From: Deltaproteobacteria bacterium
GTDB taxonomy: Bacteria; Desulfobacterota; Desulfobacteria; C00003060
Reading direction: 5' to 3'
Assembly: GCA_030667105.1 (NCBI GenBank)
Contig: DAOUWN010000036.1
Span: 1 to 11,509, forward strand
Length of the DNA stretch: 11,509 bases
Every line of letters starts with the position of its first letter. Position 1 is the stretch's first letter. Shown in pieces: positions 1 through 5,499 of this stretch. The notes under the pieces are model-generated. The model was given only the letters and a program-made list of their open reading frames with translations. It was not told the origin of the DNA and did not search any database. The position numbers and the translations under genes were made by a program.

Positions 1-9
1 ATTGGCCAT
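1..9 (-). CDS. Start of an unknown gene truncated by the window edge
   Basis: On the minus strand an ATG at 9-7 is followed by codons for Ala and Asn and then the window ends. The start is supported by a near-perfect Shine-Dalgarno sequence, AAAGGAGGG (19-27), nine bases upstream of the ATG. Only three codons are visible, so no function can be assigned. The gene would be divergent from the DUF169 gene at 807, with about 800 bp of repeat-rich DNA between them. Confidence 0.5.
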
Positions 10-62
10 CGTTACACACCCTCCTTTCAAAGAAATTCTCATAATTCCAAACTTCAGGTTGC

Positions 63-295
63 CACTCTTGATAATCTCGTAAAAAGTCGTCACTCCAGAC
101 TTCGACGAGCTCAGTCGAGTCGTGAAAACCGGAGCCGAGAGCCTTTGTAACTAGCTGAATAAACTGGGTTCTGGCTTTCGCCGGAATGACAGAAAGAGGC
201 GTTTTTCGACTTCCAACGAACTTAATTCAAGTTCGTTGCCGACAGGACGCCGCGAAGCGGCATAAACCAGCTTTTTACGAGACCGTCACTCTTGA
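63..295. repeat. Intergenic inverted-repeat element flanked by 9-bp direct repeats
   Basis: A perfect 12-bp inverted repeat is formed by TCTCGTAAAAAG (75-86) and CTTTTTACGAGA (271-282). Just outside it the same 9 bases, CACTCTTGA, occur as a direct repeat at 63-71 and 287-295, like a target-site duplication. The interior contains ggctttcgccggaatgac (173-190), a type of sequence I recall as a common dispersed repeat in deltaproteobacterial genomes. There is no coding potential, so this is a non-autonomous, MITE-like or REP-like element. Transposition is inferred from the geometry only. Confidence 0.5.
211..271. repeat. Hairpin-rich 61-bp insertion nested in the larger repeat
   Basis: The left arm of the surrounding element reads TCTCGTAAAAAGTCG (75-89). 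Its reverse complement is split on the right side into CGAC (207-210) and TTTTTACGAGA (272-282), with 61 bp between. These 61 bp hold two perfect hairpins: CAACGAACTT (214-223) pairing with AAGTTCGTTG (229-238) around a 5-base loop, and GCCGC (249-253) pairing with GCGGC (257-261) around GAA. This looks like one small repeat inserted into another. The exact ends are ambiguous by two T bases. Confidence 0.4.
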
Positions 296-298
296 CAA

Positions 299-577
299 AT
301 GGATTTTCTCTCAGAACGAAACCGAGCTGTCCATACTCACAGCCCTTTATTGATTACAAAGAGGATAGCCTACTTTCGACAGAAGTCAAAGATTTTTGTT
401 GTTTCTCGTGGCAAAAACGGAGCAACTACAAAAAAAGTGGCCACCTCCAAGCTCTTTGGACAAAAAAGGGCATGTAATTCCAAAAAGACCATTAGGCAAA
501 GTGCTTAGGGTCGGAAAAACGTCAAGTCGCCAGCAACCTCTCAGATTTGTTGTTTTTTTGAAACTGCAAACGCCAAG
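299..577. other. AT-rich intergenic stretch without a recognisable gene
   Basis: Only short lysine-rich open frames without Shine-Dalgarno sequences or recognisable motifs occur here on the plus strand. The decamer TTTGTTGTTT is present twice (395-404 and 546-555), which may only reflect base composition. Apart from the possible minus-strand promoter at 362-389 I see nothing functional. Confidence 0.5.
362..389 (-). promoter_or_regulatory. Possible sigma70-type promoter reading leftwards
   Basis: On the minus strand TTGACT (384-389) is followed after 16 bp by TATCCT (362-367). Transcription would run through the 63-295 repeat towards the truncated minus-strand gene that starts at 9, which would give a leader of about 350 nt. 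No closer minus-strand gene is present. Matches to the consensus are good for -35 and moderate for -10, and such matches occur by chance in AT-rich DNA. Confidence 0.25.
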
Positions 578-802
578 TCATTTCCCCACAAGTTCGTTGT
601 AGGCCTTTTGAATAGCAATGAATTTTTCGTGAGCAAGTTCTTGGAAATCTTTGCCCAGGTTGATCGAGATCTAGCTCGCAAGTTTGACAAATGCCTTCAC
701 TTCAACTAGGGATGCACAATGGAATCGGTTCGTTGGTGCGTTTCTATTCAGGTTGCTATCGAAGTCTTCCCACTGTTGATGCCGAATAAACCAGAAGGAG
801 GC
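578..802 (-). pseudogene. Decayed reading frame with a J-domain-like end
   Basis: One minus-strand frame is open from 802 to 674, interrupted by TAG at 671-673, and open again from 670 to the TGA at 578-580. The downstream part reads NLGKDFQELAHEKFIAIQKA followed by YNELVGK, which closely resembles helices III-IV of J domains of the DjlA/TerB-associated type. Just before the TAG, VEVKAFVKLA could be the end of helix II. The HPD loop expected between these parts is missing, so a short deletion plus a stop is inferred. There is no start codon or Shine-Dalgarno sequence. The part upstream of about 720 matches nothing I know and may be chance. Confidence 0.35.
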
Positions 803-806
803 TCAG

Positions 807-1649
807 ATGAACTTACAAATGATAAAGGCCCTCCCTCGTTTCCTTGAAATCTTGGGGTTGGACGAGGAGCCCATGGGAATCTTTTACACGGATGAAAAAC
901 CTGTTGAAGGATTCTCGCCTAAACCGTTGGATTTGCCCACGCGGGAAAAGGAAAAGAGCAACGAGATCGACTGGCAGACCATTTTCGGCCAATTTTCTTG
1001 TGCCATCGGAAATATATGGCTGGCCCGTAAGAAGAAAAGGGCTGCATACTTCGATGCCCAACGCTTCGGTTGTCCGGGCGGTGCCTTCTGGCTCGGCTTC
1101 ATGAAGCCCCAGACCGAAACCATTATCCACTACGTTTCCACGGGTATTCCAAACCGCATGGAGGGAGAGCTATATTGTGACTCACCAGACGAGCTGAGGC
1201 GAATCTTCGACTACATAGATCCGAGGCCAGCACCCAACAGGTTCTGCGTGTTAAAGCCCTTAAGCCTGTTTGATGCCAAAGAGGAGCCAGAATTGGTTGC
1301 TTTCTTCGCCCGACCGGAGACCTTGTGCGGCCTCCACCAATTGGCTACCTTTGTAACCAATGACCATGAGGTGGTGAGATCGCCGTGGGGTGCTGCGTGC
1401 ACGAATCTGATCACCTGGCCGCTCAAATACCTGGCGAGCGGTGAAAACAAGGCTGTCCTGGGTGGGTGGGATTTGTCTGCCCGCAAGTTTTTTAAGACTG
1501 ACGAGCTTAACTTTACCGTACCCTATGGGATGTTTCGTCAGATGCTTGAACGCTTTGAAGAATCCTTTCTAACGACGAAAACCTGGGCTACGGCACAGAA
1601 GAAGATTTTTCGCAGCAAAAGAGCTTGGGGTGAGATTAAACAGGCCTAA
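807..1649 (+). CDS. DUF169 family protein (COG2043-like)
   Basis: The 280-residue product fits the DUF169 family, common in anaerobic bacteria and archaea and without an established reaction. Recognisable features are the N-terminal LGLDEEPMGIFYTDEKP segment (about residues 16-32), the central RFGCPGGAFWLG motif (86-97) and the late SPWGAACTNLITWP segment (192-205). Six cysteines (65, 89, 124, 147, 174, 198) are spread through the protein; Cys89 and Cys198 lie inside these motifs, so a metal or thiol role is conceivable but unproven. No signal peptide or membrane helix is seen, so it is probably cytoplasmic. The start is secure: AAGGAGG (795-801) lies five bases before the ATG. It stands alone, 274 bp before a radical SAM gene on the same strand. 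Family assignment is confident; function unknown. Confidence 0.85.
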   Translation: MNLQMIKALPRFLEILGLDEEPMGIFYTDEKPVEGFSPKPLDLPTREKEKSNEIDWQTIFGQFSCAIGNIWLARKKKRAAYFDAQRFGCPGGAFWLGFMKPQTETIIHYVSTGIPNRMEGELYCDSPDELRRIFDYIDPRPAPNRFCVLKPLSLFDAKEEPELVAFFARPETLCGLHQLATFVTNDHEVVRSPWGAACTNLITWPLKYLASGENKAVLGGWDLSARKFFKTDELNFTVPYGMFRQMLERFEESFLTTKTWATAQKKIFRSKRAWGEIKQA

Positions 1650-1829
1650 AGGGCTTTGATATTCTCTTGCATCTCTCAATTCCTTTAAATTGAATGCCTG
1701 TAACCACAATAGACAAAAGCAACCGCATTTCTGACCTCATGGTATTTTTTTCTTTCAATACCCACTAAAAAATGATCTGGGAAATCTCCTTTGAGATTTA
1801 ATGACCAGTTGTCGCCTCCATAACTAGTA

Positions 1830-1859
1830 TTGGCAATAGTTCTTAGAAGTGCTTACATT
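1830..1859 (+). promoter_or_regulatory. Candidate promoter of the radical SAM gene
   Basis: TTGGCA (1830-1835) and TACATT (1854-1859) are separated by 18 bp, a plausible sigma70-type promoter with a start near 1866 and a leader of about 58 nt before the ATG at 1924. The rest of the 1650-1829 gap holds a 7-bp stem-loop, AAATCTC/GAGATTT (1782-1799), without a following T-run, so no clear terminator for the upstream gene. Confidence 0.3.
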
Positions 1860-1923
1860 ATTGCCGTGAAGTGACAGTATCGGAGCTTTGTCCGTAGGAC
1901 CGAGCTTTAGCGGGAAAAGAGCG

Positions 1924-3198
1924 ATGAGAGTTCTGCTTGTATCTGCTAACACCGAGTCGATCAATATGCCCGTCATCCCAGTAGGATTGGCCGCCGTGGC
2001 TGCTGCCACGCGAAATGCTGGTCATCGCGTAGAGTTGATTGATCTTCTGAGCGTCAGAGATACTGGAACAGCTATCAAGGAAGCCGTGGTGGGGTTTCAG
2101 CCTGAAGTCATAGGTATATCGATCAGGAACATCGACGATCAGAAGATGGCACCTCCGAATCTCTTGTTAGACCAGGTCAAACCGGTCATGTCCGAATGCC
2201 GTCGGTTTTCCGAAGCCCCTATCGTCTTGGGCGGTGCAGGCTACAGCATTTTTCCTGAAAGCGTACTTTCATATTTGGGAGCAGATATGGGGATTCAGGG
2301 AGAAGGAGAGATTGCGTTCCCTGCTCTCCTAGCTCTCATGGAACGAAAGGCTGACCCTTCGGGGACTCCGGGCCTTTTTCTTCCAAAACGAGGACTCCAA
2401 TGCAAAAGAAAGTTTGTCAAGGATTTGGATCTGCTACCCCTCCCTGATTCTAGTCTGTGGTCCAAGATGATTGCCGGGAACCAGGACTTATGGGTGCCTA
2501 TTCAGACAAGGCGGGGATGTCCGATGCGCTGTAGCTACTGTTCCACCTCGGTAATAGAGGGACGAATTATCCGTAAACATACCGCGGAAACAGTTGTCAA
2601 TCTCCTTGCCCGTCATGTTGAGAATGGGTTTCGCCGATTCTTCTTCACCGACAACATATTCAATATTCCTTTGTCCTACGCAAAAGAGCTTTCCCAAACA
2701 CTTGCTCAAAGGCGATTGGCCATATCTTGGAGATGCATTCTGTACCCTGGCTATGCTGATGAAAGCCTTGTAAGGGACATGGCAAAAGCTGGATGTAAAG
2801 AAGTGAGTCTAGGATTCGAGAGTGGATCTGAAATCATACTGCGAAATATGAACAAGAAGTTTGGCCTTGAGACTATCCGACGTACGTCTGAACTCCTTGC
2901 TGACTACGGAATAGCTCGCATGGGTTTCTTGTTACTCGGAGGGCCTGGTGAATCAAAAGACTCGGTCGAAGAAAGTTTTGCGTTCGTAGATTCGCTAAAC
3001 CTGGATGCCGTCAAAGTCACCATAGGCATACGAATCTATCCCGGTACTGCTTTGGCCAAACAAGCCGTCTCCGAAGGCGTAATCGCGGCTGAGGATGACC
3101 TTCTTTATCCGAAATTCTATTTAGCTCCAGAGATAAAGGGTTGGCTGCAAGAAATTGTGAACGACCGGATGAAAAATCGACCTCATTGGATGATGTAG
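1924..3198 (+). CDS. B12-binding-domain radical SAM protein
   Basis: The 424-residue protein has the two-part architecture of cobalamin-binding radical SAM enzymes. Residues 1-140 form a Rossmann-like B12-binding fold (MRVLLVSANT at the start, VLGGAGYSIFPESVL at 101-115, GEGE at 127-130); a DxHxxG cobalamin ligand motif is not seen, as in many members. The radical SAM core begins at RRGCPMRCSYCS, with Cys199, Cys203 and Cys206 in the CxxxCxxC order that holds the 4Fe-4S cluster cleaving S-adenosylmethionine. Further core elements are EVSLGFESGSE (293-303) and GFLLLGGPGE (334-343). Members catalyse methylations, cyclisations or other radical reactions; the substrate cannot be deduced here. The ATG at 1924 is preferred over an in-frame TTG at 1888 because homologues begin directly with the first beta strand and a GGGAAAAGAG stretch precedes it. 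Its stop codon lies inside an inverted repeat. Confidence 0.85.
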   Translation: MRVLLVSANTESINMPVIPVGLAAVAAATRNAGHRVELIDLLSVRDTGTAIKEAVVGFQPEVIGISIRNIDDQKMAPPNLLLDQVKPVMSECRRFSEAPIVLGGAGYSIFPESVLSYLGADMGIQGEGEIAFPALLALMERKADPSGTPGLFLPKRGLQCKRKFVKDLDLLPLPDSSLWSKMIAGNQDLWVPIQTRRGCPMRCSYCSTSVIEGRIIRKHTAETVVNLLARHVENGFRRFFFTDNIFNIPLSYAKELSQTLAQRRLAISWRCILYPGYADESLVRDMAKAGCKEVSLGFESGSEIILRNMNKKFGLETIRRTSELLADYGIARMGFLLLGGPGESKDSVEESFAFVDSLNLDAVKVTIGIRIYPGTALAKQAVSEGVIAAEDDLLYPKFYLAPEIKGWLQEIVNDRMKNRPHWMM

Positions 3199-3303
3199 GC
3201 TCCGGCTTTTTCCAGATCAATCTGTGCGGAGTCTGCCAATATCGCAAATTTCCACTCAATGAGAAAGCTATAGATCACATCAATGATCTGTGCCGGAGCC
3301 TAC
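3195..3303. repeat. 12-bp inverted repeat bracketing the end of the radical SAM gene
   Basis: GTAGGCTCCGGC (3195-3206) and its exact reverse complement GCCGGAGCCTAC (3292-3303) enclose 85 bp. Read inward, both arms also contain CAGATCA a few bases further on (3213-3219 on the left, 3284-3290 on the right, reversed), so the similarity extends to about 20 bp with a gap. The TAG stop of the radical SAM gene (3196-3198) is part of the left arm. It could be a small inserted element, a pair of IS-like ends, or a long-loop RNA structure. Confidence 0.5.
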
Positions 3304-3618
3304 CAACAAAGCGTTTCGATGTCCTTTTGCACTTTACTCCGAATTGCCCATCAGGCATCAGCATAACCGACCCTTCAACAAGGCTAATGTCAGTGTAATT
3401 CATGGTGCCAAATGACTGACTGTTGGTCAAAATCCTGTCCAGAATGGCTGCTGAGCTTTGGTATTTTCCTTTCTGTTGCTTCTTTGGCGGTGGACGAACC
3501 GGCAAATCACTGGTTACAAAGAAGCAGAGATAACTGAAAAATGAAGTGTCTTAGGATGTGAGAAGTTGTCGGGAGCAAATCTTCGTTTGTCCGAAGATTA
3601 TGGACTTACACACTGCTA
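3304..3618. other. Convergent intergenic region of unclear content
   Basis: This lies between the convergent radical SAM and Ste24 genes. The longest frame here is on the minus strand, open from about 3550 down to 3275 without a Shine-Dalgarno sequence or recognisable motif; its end runs into the right arm of the inverted repeat. It could be a gene remnant or chance. Nothing else was recognised except the hairpin at 3578-3599. Confidence 0.4.
3578..3599 (-). terminator. Possible hairpin terminator of the Ste24 gene
   Basis: AATCTTCG (3578-3585) and CGAAGATT (3592-3599) form a perfect 8-bp stem with a 6-base loop, about 20 bp beyond the stop codon of the minus-strand protease gene. No T-run follows on either strand, so it may only be a transcript-end stabilising hairpin. 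Confidence 0.3.
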
Positions 3619-4899
3619 TTATCGACGGGCCAGCCCTTCCAGATATTGTATCCGCTCCAAGAGCGGCGGGTGGGAGTAGTAGAACCAGGCATACAGGGGG
3701 TGGGGATAGAGGTTCGAAAGGTTTTCCCTGGCCATCCCTTTCAAGGCGTTCGTCAGGTCAGTTGTCTGCTGCAACAGCCCGGCGGCATACGAATCCGCTT
3801 GCCTTTCAAACCTCCTGCAAACCGCATTGCCTAACGGACTAAGAAACTGATCCACGACCGCCCACAAAACCCCGACAAGAAGAAGTCCCACAAAGGAGAC
3901 CACGTGATCAAAGCCAAATGTCACAAAGAGAGTGGGCCACTCTATGAGTATTGAAGCCAGATAGAACATAATCAAAGAGAAAAGGCCAACGAGCAGGATG
4001 GTCTTCAATACATGCTTTTTTTTCCAGTGCCCGATTTCATGGGCCAGGATGGCGACAATCTCCTGGTGGCTGTGCGAGGTGAGGAGCGTGTCAAAGAGCA
4101 CAATGCGTTTGGTCTTTGCCAATCCCGTAAAATAGGCATTAGTGTGACGGCTTCGTTTTCCGGCGTCCATTTCAAACACACCTCCTACGGACATGCCTCC
4201 CCGGACCATGATGTCTTTAACCTTCGCTTCCAGCGCCTCATCTTCTAAAGGATAAAACTTGTTGAACCAGGGGGCGATTACAGTCGGATATATTATGAGC
4301 AACAGGAGTTGAAAAGCAAAGAATATGAACCAAGCCCACAGCCACCAGAGGGGCCCGCCGTGTTCGATCAACAACAGAACCGCAAAAAGCAAGATGCCGC
4401 CGATTATTGAGCCAACCACCAAACCTTTTACAATATCGGCAACCCATATCTTAAGTGTCGATGTGTTAAAACCATACCGTTGTTCAATGATAAAGGTCCG
4501 GTAGTAATTGAAGGGGAGAGAAACGACCGTCTGAACCACGGCAAGTGCAGCAAAAAAGACCATCCCCGAAGCAATAATGCCGACCCCAAGGCCTTCAATA
4601 AGGCTGAGAAACCAGGGTAGCAAGCCGGACAAAATGACAAAGAGAAAAAAAGCGTTGCTGATGCATGAGGCGAAGATACCAAAATTCTGATTCTCAACAG
4701 TGTAATCAGTGATTCTGGATAATTTTTCATTGTCGATGTAGCCCTTGAATGAATCAGGAACTGTGTGGCCATACTTCTTAAGGTGACGCACATTCATCCT
4801 TGTCAATGCCAGGTCAAGGACCACGCCTGCCATGAAAATGGCAAGATACAAAGCAAGAAGCGGGCTTATCGGGATCATTTGTTGTTGGATGTGGCTCAT
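3619..4899 (-). CDS. M48B family membrane protease, Ste24/CAAX prenyl protease 1-like
   Basis: The 426-residue protein is an integral-membrane zinc metallopeptidase of the Ste24 type. The zinc site is LAHEIGH (His287, Glu288, His291) with the third ligand in RRFERQADSYA (Glu365). The family signature YFTGLAKTKRIVLFDTLL (256-273) precedes the active site, and several hydrophobic spans fit the multi-helix barrel. Family members cut prenylated CAAX peptides in eukaryotes; bacterial members probably act in membrane-protein quality control, the likely role here. ATG at 4899 is chosen because the alternative GTG at 4983 would add 28 unrelated, mostly hydrophilic residues partly overlapping a dispersed repeat. 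No strong Shine-Dalgarno sequence precedes either. It is transcribed alone and divergently from the 5232 gene. A second M48 gene lies 3 kb away. Confidence 0.88.
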   Translation of the reverse strand: MSHIQQQMIPISPLLALYLAIFMAGVVLDLALTRMNVRHLKKYGHTVPDSFKGYIDNEKLSRITDYTVENQNFGIFASCISNAFFLFVILSGLLPWFLSLIEGLGVGIIASGMVFFAALAVVQTVVSLPFNYYRTFIIEQRYGFNTSTLKIWVADIVKGLVVGSIIGGILLFAVLLLIEHGGPLWWLWAWFIFFAFQLLLLIIYPTVIAPWFNKFYPLEDEALEAKVKDIMVRGGMSVGGVFEMDAGKRSRHTNAYFTGLAKTKRIVLFDTLLTSHSHQEIVAILAHEIGHWKKKHVLKTILLVGLFSLIMFYLASILIEWPTLFVTFGFDHVVSFVGLLLVGVLWAVVDQFLSPLGNAVCRRFERQADSYAAGLLQQTTDLTNALKGMARENLSNLYPHPLYAWFYYSHPPLLERIQYLEGLARR

Positions 4900-4915
4900 T
4901 CGAATTTCGGATTTA
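4900..4915. repeat. Fragment of a dispersed 'CGAAATCCGAA'-type repeat
   Basis: tcgaatttcggattta directly upstream of the Ste24 ATG resembles, in reverse orientation, cgaaatccgaattt at 7821-7834 and the array at 11455-11483. All three are intergenic. Its position next to the start codon may explain the absence of a recognisable Shine-Dalgarno sequence. Confidence 0.4.
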
Positions 4916-5002
4916 CCCGGCCCTTCCCCGCTATGAAATCGGGATCTTCGACAAGGGGAAGAGCCACATTGTTCCTTTAACACAAATCCATTTCAATTTA
5001 AC

Positions 5003-5200
5003 TCATAATCCTGTGAAAGTTTCCAAAAAATCACCGATTTGGGCTCTCACCCTAAAGGTTTTGCGCAAAAAAACCGAAAACATAGCAGACATCTGTTTGA
5101 TTGCATCCGGGGTGTTTGAAGGCGATCTACAAGTCCGGAAAGATTGACATTGATGTCTGTCTATCGTAGACTGAATTTGTTTATGAGAGGCAGAAGTCAT
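5003..5200 (-). CDS. Doubtful small open reading frame in the divergent region
   Basis: A 65-codon minus-strand frame starts with ATG at 5200-5198, preceded by AAGGGA at normal spacing, and ends about 100 bp before the Ste24 start. The product is polar and shows no domain, signal peptide or membrane segment that I recognise. It overlaps the plus-strand promoter at 5144-5172. It may be a small leader gene of the protease or simply chance. Confidence 0.2.
   Translation of the reverse strand: MTSASHKQIQSTIDRHQCQSFRTCRSPSNTPDAIKQMSAMFSVFLRKTFRVRAQIGDFLETFTGL
5059..5070. promoter_or_regulatory. Perfect palindrome, possible operator
   Basis: TTTTGCGCAAAA is a perfect 12-bp palindrome midway in the 330-bp region between the divergent Ste24 gene (start 4899) and the small membrane protein gene (start 5232). 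Its symmetry and location fit a dimeric regulator site. No regulator gene is nearby to support this. Confidence 0.3.
5144..5172 (+). promoter_or_regulatory. Sigma70-like promoter for the 5232-7815 gene pair
   Basis: TTGACA (5144-5149, exact -35 consensus) and TAGACT (5167-5172, four of six -10 positions) are separated by the optimal 17 bp. Transcription would start near 5179, about 53 nt before the ATG at 5232. It is the best promoter match in the window for these genes. Confidence 0.5.
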
Positions 5201-5231
5201 ATTGTTCCCTTGCCAGACAGGTATCCTCATC

Positions 5232-5459
5232 ATGGCCCTTGACCAGCGCAGCGCGGTCCAGACTGTCTGGGCCGTCCTTTTGACGGCAATGGGCGTACTT
5301 CTTTGCCTTAAGATGCCTTACGCCTTTCACCAGGCACCTCCGTCTGGCTTTTTGAGTTTTGTCCGGTATTTCATCGGCGCATTTCTAATTGTGGGAGGGA
5401 TCAAGAAACTATATGGACTCTATCTGTCCAAGCCAAAGGAGTCTCCCCCTGAGAAGTAG
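5232..5459 (+). CDS. Small two-helix membrane protein of unknown function
   Basis: The 75-residue product has a short polar N-terminus, a first hydrophobic helix at about residues 9-27 (VQTVWAVLLTAMGVLLCL), a loop with HQAPPSG, a second helix at about 46-65 (FVRYFIGAFLIVGGIKKLYG) and a lysine/proline-rich tail. It is predicted to sit in the inner membrane with both ends on the same side. The ATG at 5232 is preferred over an in-frame TTG at 5202 because it starts just before the first helix; only a weak ACAGG precedes it. It ends 40 bp before the secretion ATPase gene and is likely co-transcribed with it, so it could be a membrane partner of that ATPase. That role is inference. I do not recognise a family. 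Confidence 0.65.
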   Translation: MALDQRSAVQTVWAVLLTAMGVLLCLKMPYAFHQAPPSGFLSFVRYFIGAFLIVGGIKKLYGLYLSKPKESPPEK

Positions 5460-5499
5460 GTCCCACCATGTGCGGTTTTTCACGGAGGTTTAGGTTTCC

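Noticed and set aside
214..261. Hairpin pair considered as an integron attC site
   Set aside because: The conserved attC core boxes (RYYYAAC and GTTRRRY in the right arrangement) are not convincingly present and there is no integrase or cassette array.
292..602. Three overlapping 61-69-codon plus-strand frames
   Set aside because: No Shine-Dalgarno sequence, no motifs, lysine-rich translation typical of AT-rich non-coding DNA.
684..689. TTGACA considered as -35 box of the DUF169 gene
   Set aside because: No acceptable -10 hexamer at 16-18 bp spacing (TAGGGA only).
1782..1799. AAATCTC/GAGATTT stem-loop as terminator of the DUF169 gene
   Set aside because: It lies 130 bp from the stop, is A/T-rich, and no T-run follows.
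1888..1923. TTG start giving 12 extra residues on the radical SAM protein
   Set aside because: The ATG at 1924 starts directly at the first beta strand of the B12-binding fold and fits family members better.
4900..4983. GTG start giving 28 extra residues on the Ste24 protein
   Set aside because: The extension is hydrophilic, unlike family N-termini, and partly made of a dispersed repeat.
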